Source of the DNA: Viridothelium virens
Lineage: Eukaryota > Ascomycota > Dothideomycetes > Trypetheliales > Trypetheliaceae
DNA: 64,000 nucleotides
Direction of reading: 5' to 3'
Assembly (NCBI GenBank): GCA_010094025.1
Contig: ML991793.1
Coordinates: 1-64,000 of the forward strand
This document shows positions 1 through 11,200 of this stretch, one piece after another. How positions within the stretch are numbered: the stretch's first letter is position 1; the number at the start of each line of letters is the position of its first letter. The position numbers and the translations under genes were made by a program. The notes under the pieces are model-generated. The model made no database searches. It saw only the letters and a program-made list of their open reading frames with translations, and was not told the origin of the DNA.

Positions 1-1686
1 AGGGCTCTATATAAACCTCATCGAAAATGAGGACAGTAAAAAACCTAATTAACTAGTAAAATGAGGACCTACGTAGTAGGTTCGAGAATCTCGCGCATTG
101 ACCCTCGTGTAGAGCATAGCGAGATTACGCGGTAGGCTAGGTTGATTGGATCAACTTCATGAAGAACATCATGAACATCATCAAGGGGTGCGGGACGGGA
201 CGAGGTACTTAGGCTGGACGATCCGAGCACGCCGGCCCTTGTGCCGTGCGCTATTCATGCAAGTATTTCACTCAAAGTTGTTGGACGTGTATTAGTAAAG
301 AAGAATAGATCTAAAGTATCCACAGAAGCTGAAGAAGGTGAGTTCGTGGGGCGGGGTAGACCAGGTATTTCCGAATGTCAGGATGGTGTGGACAGTGGAC
401 AAACTCCAGAGTCAATGTGACTTGTAGGGCTCGTGATTTGTAAATGACGTGTGGAGGCGAGTTCACTTATTGATCGAAGGTGGTGGATGGGATTGCGGCT
501 CTTTTGCACCTTTTGGCGAAGGCAAGCCTGGCCATCCGAGGGCTGGAAATCGCAAGGGATCGAGAATTGCGCTTGGATCGCAGAGCACTAGTCCCTTGTC
601 AAAATCAAAAACTAGAAGCAAGGATCTTTTCAAATTCTGCCCCAGCGCATTATTGACCAAACGTTTTGATGATGCTAATCGGTCCGAGTGACAGGCAAAA
701 ATTCTGCTTTTGTGCCATTTGCGCTACGATACCTTTTTAACCAATGCGCCCTATTTCAGTGAGGTGCATGTAGATAGGATGTCGCAAAAGATACAAACTG
801 ATAGCGGCTGTTTGCCTTTGTCGGCAACTCCGGGCGCTAAGCAGATTGCTCGACCGTTTCTACACTTGCCTTGTAGGCATCAGTGCTCCAGTGCTCTATT
901 TACCTCTAACCGAGTGTTCTTGTGTTACCATTCTCGCAGCAGGCTTGTCCAAGTTGCAGAGCTGGAATTCTCACCAGCCGTAAGCGAGAGCAACGGAAGA
1001 GCAAATTGGTATTCTGAACTTTGCTTTCTATCCTCACTTTTCATGACACATGGTCGAGAATGCAATGGAGATAAGTCGCAGTATCTGATGTTCATCGTAG
1101 ACTAAAACTTATCAGTGGACACGCTCGTTTTGATTTCAATGTTAGGGACCAAGAACGTACGGGTAATTCTCGATACTCACTGCATTGAAAAGGCTTGAAG
1201 GTGGCCAGCGATACATCACTGAGAGAGATCGTGGCAGAGTTGTCTGAAAAGCTGGATATTTGAAAGAATCTTGAGGTTGAAAGGGTGGTCATGTGGACGA
1301 ACCATCGTTGAAAGGAGAGCTTTGGGAGACAACTCATAATATCGCAGGCTTACACCAGCATCATGTGGGGCTTTCTTGAAGGGCTGAGCGTGCTTAGGAG
1401 GTAGATCAGGGACTCACCAAAATTCCTAACACGTCGATTACGTTGGACTGACGAATAGTCCAAAGAATAGAATTCTAAGGGGGAGGCAGCCTCTTCCGAG
1501 AAAAGGCACCATGAAACCATATCAAATCTGAGAGTACGTTATCAATATCACGAATGCTCAAGTTACCTCAGAACTCTCTAACATTCAGACATCTATCCAG
1601 AAAGAGTCTGATTTTTGCAGAGATGTATTAGCTTGTACTGAAAGACAATCATGAGGACACTTGGGAAATTGAGCTCACCCATCTTC
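1..1686. other. Gene-poor stretch, nothing recognised
   Basis: Only short open frames occur here, most opening with non-ATG codons, and none shows a domain I recognise. A sequence resembling a tRNA B box near position 75 has no pairing T stem and no plausible acceptor stem, so I do not call a tRNA. The stretch lies beyond the 3' end of the decayed amidase gene. Confidence 0.5.
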
Positions 1687-3190
1687 TTACTCTCCCTCGA
1701 CTGGTACGTTCTTCCTCAGACAATCATAAAACCTCGGCACTATTCTTCCGCCCGCTTTTCCCTCACTCGCAAACTGCAAGTCTTCAATCGCACTCGCCCA
1801 CCTCACCAAGCTCGCCTCACTCCACGCCGTCCCCATCAACGCCAGCCCAAACGGCATTCCATTTTCCTCGCTGACTGCGCCAGGAATAGTAACGACGGGA
1901 TAAGCCGCCTGCACCGCAGCCTAATACATCTATCCCACATTCGGCGACACCAGCACCGCATCTAGCGGACGTCCATTATTCGCAAGCATGGCATCGATCC
2001 CCCGCTCGCGAGACTGATAGTGGTAGAAGTCAAGAGCCTGGTTATACGTCTCGTCTATCCCCCCCTTAGACGCCAGACTCGCGAGGAAGCCATCCTGGCC
2101 GCTATAGAAGGCCGGGATACCTGGGGGCCAAGGGTTGCCGCCCTCGGTGCCGTCATTGTCGTAATTGTACTGGATGATGTCCTCGAGCGTGCGGATGCGG
2201 GTGTTGGACAGCTCGGCGAGGTAGGCGCGGATGTTGTTGTAGAAGTCGGTCTTGACGACGGTGTACTCGGATTCGTCAGGCAAGCGGCGTATATCGCCGT
2301 ACATCCAGATCCAGCCGTCTGGGTCGACGAGCAGGTTGCGGCTGGGTGGCTCGGTGCCATTGATGATGGTGGCGCCGGCGGGGCGGATGACGGAGATGAT
2401 GGTGAGGAGTTGGGATTGTTGTTCTGGGTCGGCGAGGCCCCAGAAGGTTTCCCAGGGGATGCCGAAGGTAGCGTTTTGGAGAGAAAATCTGTTGGTCAGA
2501 AATGGGATGTAGCCGCTGGCTGGAGGTTTCCCGATCTAGGCCAGGGTATAGCTGTCTCTAGGATCTAGTCCAAAGGTCGCACCCAGAGCGTAAGTAGCAT
2601 TACGTGCGGTCTTTCCAAAGGTTCCTACGGTGTCTTGATTCAAAGAGTCAGGAATCACTCCGGCTCTAGATGTCAATCCGACCGTGAACTTTATTCCAAC
2701 TATCGCATTTTGTTCCACAGGATTGATCACACTTCCGTCAGTCTCAGACCCAAAACCGATTGGAACGATATCCGCAGCTACTGCCCCAGCGATACCACTG
2801 CTAGATCCGTCTCGAATCAGGGTAAGGTTACACGGTGATCGAGCTTGACCACCTCTCCCGCTGTAACCTTCGCTATAGTTGTCGCTTCTCATGTCTGCTC
2901 ATTCACTGAGGGTCGCCTTGCCGAAAAGCACTCTACCAGCCGCTCGGAGCTTCGAGACGACATGAGCATCTCGGGGCACTATTGATATAAGGAGCGCTAG
3001 GCTGCCCACTGTGATTTCGATCTGATCCTTAGAGGCGATGTTGTCCTTAATAAGAAACAGTATACCATGGAGAGGCCCCCCCACGCTTCCTGACGCGCTG
3101 CCGGCATCTAGTGAAGCTGCAATCGAGAGAGGGTCTGGATTAAGCTGCAAGACATCACTTACAAAGGAGCTTGCTCCTGTTTGTCCTCCA
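1687..3190 (-). pseudogene. Amidase-signature family gene, decayed by in-frame stops
   Basis: One continuous minus-strand frame of nearly 490 codons reads as a fungal amidase: an N-terminal part with GILFLIKDNI, then the Gly/Ser-rich signature (GSSSGIAGAVAADIVPIG, with the SETDGS block after it), then a C-terminal part with YPVVTIPGA and MPFGLALMG. Intact relatives hydrolyse amide bonds with a Ser-Ser-Lys triad; the lysine is visible in LIKDN. Four stop codons interrupt this single frame, at 2899-2901 (TGA, where relatives usually have Trp in a SEWADMRS-like motif), 2536-2538, 1930-1932 and 1921-1923 (all TAG). No frameshift is needed to follow the homology. The usual N-terminal region of about 60-80 residues and its start codon are not evident above 3190. 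The gene lies 2 kb upstream of the polyketide synthase on the opposite strand. An active gene is unlikely, since no set of introns would neatly remove all four stops without cutting into conserved blocks. Confidence 0.82.
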
Positions 3191-3971
3191 TTCCTCTAGT
3201 GAGTGTGGCACATTCGCGCGGTGGATGCAGGACCTTTCCGCGACTCTGGCTTGGTAGTAGTTGGCTCGCTTCATCTTGTTGATCCTCCTCTCTATCGTTT
3301 TGCAAGCGTGCTGACTCGCGTTCAACCCATGGGAACTCCCGGATCCGATCGATCGGACCCACAAGGGGTGGGACGATCCGCAGATTATGCAAGGGGAGAT
3401 GCCAAGGGCATACCTATGTATACAGCAACATGTATACCAGGGTGGCGTCGAGGGGCACTGAGTTGCAGTACCCAAGGAGAAGGTCTCCGAGTCAGATGCA
3501 AGACTAGCGAAAGCGGAAGTTTCTCGAGTCGAAGAGGAAATCGGGAATAGACACTGGGCTATCGTAAAGGATGCGTCAGGTGAGTGCGAGCGCCCAGTTG
3601 GGAAGAATTACCAGATGTGCATTTGCGGCGCGGTGTTGCAAAGGATTGCGCTGGTACTTTTGTTCCAATTGAACTTCAGCCGCCGCTTTGGTAGGCTTGC
3701 ACGAGTCGGGTTGTTAGCTGCTGCATATGCATACTACTCTGCTCCTATGGAACACGGATGCAGACGAGGACTATTCGGTTCTGTCTCCGTCGAGTCAGTG
3801 GCACAGTATCACGGTCGTGAGATCATTGTAAACGCGTTCTAGCGTCTCATGGAGCATTCGTCCGCCGCACAGACATGAAGACAATCTATACTTGATGATC
3901 ATTTTGGAGCTGCAAGACCTTTGAGCTTTGTAATATCTTTGCAGGATTAACGAGTGGCGTCAATGGTATAA

Positions 3972-3986
3972 GGCGCGGAGCGCGCC
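3972..3986. repeat. Short perfect hairpin, 6-bp arms
   Basis: GGCGCG, a GAG loop, then CGCGCC. A short GC-rich palindrome with a 3-nt loop, about 1.26 kb before the polyketide synthase start. It could be chance or a protein-binding site. Confidence 0.5.
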
Positions 3987-4016
3987 ACTACGGAAACCGG
4001 CAGGCCACGATCGACT

Positions 4017-4035
4017 GCTTAGCGTTTCGCTAAGC
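4017..4035. repeat. Short perfect hairpin, 8-bp arms
   Basis: GCTTAGCG, a TTT loop, then CGCTAAGC. It lies 30 bp from the preceding hairpin. No repeat family or function recognised. Confidence 0.55.
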
Positions 4036-5245
4036 TTCTACCTGTACGTACACCTGTCAGCTGGAATACGTGGGTTTCAGAAATCGTAGAGAATCTTCTG
4101 TAAACCTACTAGTGTATCGCAGACCACTTACGGGAACACTGAGCTGGAGAATGGGATGATTGGTTCTGGGTTGGTGACTACAACATCCAAGGGAGACGAG
4201 GTCTGTTTGTTCCGAATACGGACTGGTATATGACGAGGGCGAAGGTATAAGTAGTTGGAAAAAGAATTTCATACAGAAGATGAAGATGGTGAGAATGTCG
4301 AGAAAGATCCGATAGCAACGTGTATGGTCCGTGCCATGAAAGAACCCGAATCGTGTGTTCGCTTAAAAAGGAAAAAGCCTCCGCTTTAGCTTCGGCCTAC
4401 CTAAAAGGGGATTGTCTTCTCGATAGAGCGATGATGATGTCGTGCCGTATCTGCTATTTGTCACGGATCGATCTTTCATTGTCACTGTAAAATTTTATCA
4501 CGCTTGAAGCGATGAAGGATTAGCAGATTTAGAGGGTAGACATTACGAATCTGCGCAGCTACGGAGTTCGCCCTAGCTCGCTTTGATGATCTTCCCATTG
4601 TTCCCATTCATGATAGAGAGAAAGGTCTGAATACTCCAAGATATCCTAAGTGGCACTTTCGTCAAACTAGAAGAGATTCCGCGCCTCGGACAGTCATCAA
4701 GCTCCAGAGACGTTGCGGTTTCCTGGAGACGTCCTAGAAGTGCGATTCAAGAGCAGATGGTTTAGGTCGATATCAGGTGATCGGATCATGAGGTAGAGAT
4801 GAGATGAAACATATAGTAGTTGATTGATCGGCCAATGCCGGCGCACGATAGTGTAGACGCCGCACCCAACGAGTCGTGAATGGTTGACGGAATGCTTAGC
4901 TTCGTCGGACAAGTAGACGGAAGCTCCTCAGCGGAGGGCTTTTGGATGCCGTAGATGAAGTTCAAGACTAGGGTGGGATCTGAGACTCCTTGACAAATAA
5001 GGAAGAGATGGCATTGTTGATTTAAGCTAGACGGGAGAGAATTGCGCCCAGGCGGCTCCCGGCATGACGAGATTAGATATAGGTGACATTCTGGCAATAT
5101 ATTTGGTACTAGATAAAATGAGAAATTGCAAGCCGACCCGAATGAGCAACTGCTGAGCACCGGAGTCAAGGATTAAACCTATACATTTTTTACTTAGACC
5201 CACCTTCTATTCCCACATTTTAGCAACGCGTGGTTTTGTCAAACC

Positions 5246-8200
5246 ATGTCGAAACCCATGGGGCCGAATGGTACCCACACGGATACAGATGACGGTCTAC
5301 TTACCTCAGGATGCAATCTCGAAGTCTATAAGAGGGAAGTCCAGACGAACGGGGTAGAAACTGGCAAAACTGTCAAGGATACCGGAGACAGCAAGAATCC
5401 TGTCTCAGACGGTAGAGGCACCCCCAGTGCCTCAACCAAAGTCCAGGGAGAGATACCTCCAATCGCCATTGTAGGTATGGGAATGAGACTCCCCGGAGGC
5501 GTGAAGAGCGCGGAATCATTTTGGGAGCTTCTTGTGCAGAAGAAGGATGGTCGCTGTGTTGTTCCTGGAGACCGGTTTAACATCGAAGCTTTCCAGAGCT
5601 CTTCGGGTAAACATGGGACAATCAAGTCGCAGCATGGATACTTTTTGCAGGATGCGAATCTGCAACATCTGGATGCTTCTTTCTTTTCGATGAACAAGAC
5701 AGAAGTGGAGAGGCTTGATCCGCAACAACGCATACTCCTCGAAGTAGTATGGGAGTGTATGGAGAACGCTGGACAAGTAGGCTGGCGTGGTAAGAACATT
5801 GGTTGCTACGTTGGTGTTTTTGGGGAAGATTGGCTGGATCTAAGCACCAAAGATACTCAAAACCTCGGGATGTACCGCATTACAGGTTCGGCGGACTTTG
5901 TGCTTGCAAATCGGGTGTCGTATGAATATAATCTGGGGGGTCCAAGGTCTGACCAGCATCTGCGGTGCGTTACCAAGCTGATTGCAATAGTGTGACGGTC
6001 CGAACAGCATGTTCCTCCTCTCTGGTTGGACTGCACGAGGCATGCCAGGCAATTCTCCATGGAGACTGCGAATCTGCCATCGTAGCAGGCACAAACCTTA
6101 TCATTACTCCCACGATGACTATTGGGATGACGGAACAGGGCGTTCTGTCACCGACAGGGTCGTGTAAATCATTCGATGCCAAGGCAGACGGCTACGCTCG
6201 AGGGGAAGGAATCAACGCAGTCTATATTAAGAGACTCAGCGATGCATTGCGAGATGGAGATCCGATCAGAGCAGTGATCCGTTCCACAGCGACAAACTGC
6301 GATGGCCGTACGGCAGGAATGGCGAATCCTAGTTCCGAGAGCCATGAATCGATGATTCGTAGAGCATATCGGATTGCCAACCTTGAGGATGTCTCCCAGA
6401 CGGCTTTCGTTGAATGCCATGCGACGGGTACAGCGATTGGAGATCCATTGGAAGCGGCGGCGATTGCGAACGTGTTCGGTCGCCAAGGTGTTTTCATCGG
6501 TTCTGTGAGTGCTACTCGGGAGGACCGTCACGTGCGATGTTGCTGAGCTAATCCATCCTGTGCACATCCAGGTGAAGCCGAACGTAGGGCACACAGAGGG
6601 CGCTTCAGGAGCCACATCTTTGATCAAGGCGGTACTAGCATTGGAGCATAAGATCATTCCTCCGAATATCAATTTCTCAGAGCCTAATCCTAAAAGTATG
6701 TCGGGGTGAATGGAAGCAAAGCAGCAATTTACTGATTCTTCTGGCTAGTTCCCTTCGGAAAGGCTAAGCTACAAGTGCCTGTCGAGCCTACTCCATGGCC
6801 TACAAATCGTCAGGAGAGAGTCAGCGTGAACTCTTTCGGGATTGGCGGTGCAAATGCTCACGTAGCTCTCCCTAATTCTGCAAAAATTAGTCGCTAATGG
6901 GAGTAGGTTATCGTTGACTCAGCATCCTCATTCGTCCCTACGCCTTCACCACGAGTATATCGCAGTTCCGTTAGATCAAAGTATCACTTGCTTGTATTCT
7001 CTGCCAATCACCCCGAATCACTCCGGCGGAGCATCCAGACCCATCTGCAGTATGCATCTGCTAATCCTGCTGGTTTGGCTGACTTGGCCTACACTCTCGG
7101 AGCTCGACGGCAGCATCTCGGCCATCGAGCAATCTGTGTCACGAATGGCGAACACCCTGCCGAAATCTCGCCCTTCAGCAGACCCAGGGCGACTCCTCGC
7201 CTCCATTTTGTCTTCACTGGGCAGGGTGCTCAATGGACTGGTATGGGACGAGAATTACTGGAAGATTCCGCCGAATTTCTTGCTGAGATCAAAAATCTCG
7301 ACCATTACCTAGCTCAGCTACCTGATGCGCCATCTTGGACAATTGAAGGCTCGTACTTCACTCAAGCTCTAAAGACTAGTTGATTTACTCACATTCGAGC
7401 GCAGACGAACTCCGAAAGCCTGAACACAGTAGTCGTCTCAACAAGGCGGAGTATTCGCAACCGCTCTGTACGGCGATTCAGATTGGCTTGTTGAAGACCT
7501 TTCACTCCATCGGCATCTTGCCAGCGGCAGTAGTCGGTCACTCGAGTGGCGAAATAGCTGCAGCCTTCGCGTCCAAGGCAATTACGGCCAGGGCCGCCAT
7601 CATCGCTGCCTACTATCGCGGCAAAATTACCAGGCAGCAGAACAGACCTGGAGGAATGGTAGCCGTAGCAATGGGCAGAGAGATGGTAACACCGTTTCTG
7701 ACGAAGGGGGTAGTCATTGCTTGCGAAAACAGTCCAGCCAGCGTCACGCTATCCGGAGACAGGTGCAGTCTCAATGAAGTGACGGACGCTATAAAAGCGG
7801 CTCACCCAAATATGTTTGTGCGGACTTTAAAGGTTGAGATGGCATATCATTCTAGTAAGAATAGGCACTTTTGCTGAGATGATAACGCTGTGAAGCTTAC
7901 TCGATCGGCAGGTCACATGGAGGAGATAGGCGGTGCATATGAAAAACTACTTCAAGGCCATGTTTCCAGCATTGCACCGACTATACCATTCTTCTCAAGT
8001 GTCACAGGAAAGCATTTGATGGGATCAAAGGCCTTGTCGGAATCCTACTGGAGGCGAAATCTCGAATCTCCTGTTTTGTTCAACACTGCAGTCCAAGAAA
8101 TGCTCCAAGTATTCCCGCATGATAGTGTCTTTCTTGAAATCGGGCCCCATTCGGCTTTAGCGGGTCCACTTCGAGAGATATTTAAGTCGACTGACCGGCA

Positions 8201-11200
8201 AGCGAACTTGTCTTATGTTTCCACCCTTGTTAGAGGCAAAAATTCTAGCCAGACGCTCTTGGAAACAATGGGAAACCTGTACATGCAGGCAATTCGCTTC
8301 GACTTCGGAATGGTGACTCCAGGCAATCGAGTCTTGACAGAACTCGGCACGTATCCTTGGCATCACGACAAGCAATATTGGAACGAGACGAGGGTCACTC
8401 GGGAATGGAGATTTCGAAAATTTCCCCCTCATGAGCTACTTGGAAGCCGTATTCTCGAGGGTAATGACCTGGAACCTACTTGGAGAAATATCCTTCGTCT
8501 AGAAGACGTGCCTTGGATTGAGGATCACAAAATTGCCAATGATATCATTTTCCCAGCCGCTGGATACATCGGAATGGTTGGCGAGGCCATCAAGCAGGTG
8601 AAGGACACAGCAGAGTTCTCTTTGCGACGGTTCGTGATTAAGACAGCTCTGGTGTTACAAGATGCAGTACCTGTGGAGATGATGACAAGCCTACGACCAG
8701 TACGTTTAACAACATTTCTGGACTCTGCTTGGTATGAGTTCTCCGTTTCGTCGCACAACGGCACATCTTGGACAATCCACTGTGTGGGCCAAGTAAAGGT
8801 AGGGACTGATCAGACTGGAAAGCTGAAACAAGTTGGAGAATTCGCTCGGAAGATCCCATCTGCTGGATGGTATGGTGCATTGAAGCGCCTCGGATACAAC
8901 TACGGGCCAGACTTCCAAGGTTTAGGTGGCATTACAGCGTGCCCGAAATCTGGCTCCGCCGCAGCGAGCTTGATTGATCGTTACAGAAATTGCGATATGA
9001 CATACCAGCTGCACCCGACGACAATTGATTTATGCCTACAGCTGTTCACTGTGGCTATGTCTAAAGGCGTTGCGCGCCAGATGACAAAGCTTTGTGTACC
9101 GACAAGCATCGAAGAGCTCCAAGTCAACCATGGAGCGGCCAATATACAGGTAGAGGCCATGGCTCAGTCAACTAAACATGGGTCCATTAGCGGTAATGCA
9201 TTCGCCCTAGCTGACGGCCAGCGCGTGCTTCAATTGGGAGGTGTCAAGTTCTCGCCCTTGGATAATGGAAATCCATCTGAAGATTTAGATACCGTTGCAG
9301 GTGCTTATCTCCACTGGAAACCTGACCTAGATCTCGCGCCTACGGACCAACTAATGCGTCAGCGTATTTCCCACAAAGAAAGCAGGATTAGACTTGAGAA
9401 ATTAGCTTTGCTGTGCATACTGGAGACACGCCATCGCATTGCATCAATCGAGACTCCAATCAGCCATCTGCAAAAGCTGCGTTCATGGCTTGATATGCAG
9501 GTCAGCCGGATAAGAATTGGGGAATATGGGCACCTTCATGATGCTCAGCAATTTGTTGAGCTTGATCGTGGGATGCGGCTAGAGAGGATAGATCAGCTCA
9601 GTAACGAGATCAAGCAAAGTGGTGGCGCGGAGATCAGTGAAGTGATGCTCAGACTTCTCTGTCATTGCGAGCACATATTTGAAGGTAGTACGGAGTCAAT
9701 TGACGTATTGCTTCAAGACGGTGGTCTCTGGAACATATACAAGTACTGTCAAGAAGTGTGGGACTGCAGCAGATTCTTCGAGCTGCTCGGGCATGCCACG
9801 CCGACGCTGAAGGTTCTCGAGATTGGAGCCGGAACCGGGGGCACTACTGCCAGTGTTCTTAAGGATCTCGTCGGACCTTCTGGCGCGAGGATGTACTCCA
9901 GATACGATTACACGGATATCTCAGCTGGATTTTTCGTTGCTGCGAAAGAGAGGTTCAAGGATTACCAGAACATCAACTACTCTGTGCTTGACATTACTCA
10001 AGACCCTACCGACCAAGGCTTTGACTCTGGAAGCTACGACCTAATAATTGCCTCCAACGTTTTACATGCTACACCAAGTATAGGTATCACACTCCGTCAT
10101 GTTCGGAAACTCCTTCGCCCCCAGGGCCGACTTTTCTTGCAAGAGTTGACGCCTCAAGTAAGGATGATTAACTTCATTATGGGCTTTCTCCAGGGATGGT
10201 GGCTGGGAGAAAAAGATGGTCGGCCAGATGAACCGTTCATAACAGTCGACAGATGGGATGGAGAACTTCGACGCGCTGGCTTTTCTGGAGCTGATCTAAT
10301 TGCTTACGATGACGATCAACCGTGGCAAATCAATGCGAACATTGTTTCCTATGCTATAGAGGAGCAATCAGAGAAGAAAGTGACGTCCACGAAAGAGGTG
10401 ACACTGATATGTGAAGGCAGCATGAGTTCGACTGTTCTTGAGGTGAAAGGCGTACTGGAAAAGAACGGCTTTCAAGTACAACTCTCAAGTATCGACCTTG
10501 ATCCTCCGGCAACTGGCGATGTCATCTCATTATTAGACTTGACAGCTCCATTCTTCGATGATATCTCTGAACAGAGACTGCTGTCTTTGCAACGCTATTT
10601 CGGGGGGATGGGTACTGCTGGAATGCTTTGGGTGACCAAATCCAGTCAGGTCGGATGCTCGAACCCTCGTTACAGTCAAGTGGTTGGAGTAGCCCGAACT
10701 GTCCGGTCAGAGCTGCTGACCCATTTCGCTACCCTCGAGCTGGACTCGGTAAGCCTGAGTTCGATTGAAGCCATATGTCATGTCTTCCGTAAATTTCAGC
10801 GACGTACTCGCGGAGGTGAGATAGACTCGGATTTCGAGTATGCTTTAGTCGACGGAGTGGTACAAATCCCGAGGTATCATTGGATCTCGACGGGCCAGCA
10901 ATTGGAGACGATTCCAAAGGACAAGCTACCCATGAAACTGGAGATCGCGAAGTTCGGCCTTCTACAGAGTTTACGGTGGGTACAAGACAAGGCATTTTCA
11001 CTTGACGGTGATCAAGTCGAGGTAGAGCCTCGCGCAATAGGCCTCAATTTCAAGGTCTGTGACTCATATACAGAATCTTTGTGCTCAATTGATGTAATCG
11101 CAGGATGTCCTTGTATGTATGGGAGTGGTTCAGGGAGCTGTGGAAGGTCTTGGCCTAGAAGCGTCTGGCATCGTGCGGAAAATAGGCCCGAATGTCAAAG

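Larger units (their letters stand above)
3191..5245. other. Intergenic region upstream of the polyketide synthase
   Basis: No convincing coding region. It separates the decayed amidase from the polyketide synthase and should hold the promoter of the latter. Two small perfect hairpins at 3972-3986 and 4017-4035 are listed separately. I see no clear transcription-factor operator. Confidence 0.5.

Noticed and set aside
60-100. A tRNA-like B box (GGTTCGAGAATC)
   Set aside because: The flanking bases cannot form a T stem, and no A box or acceptor stem is present at a fitting distance.
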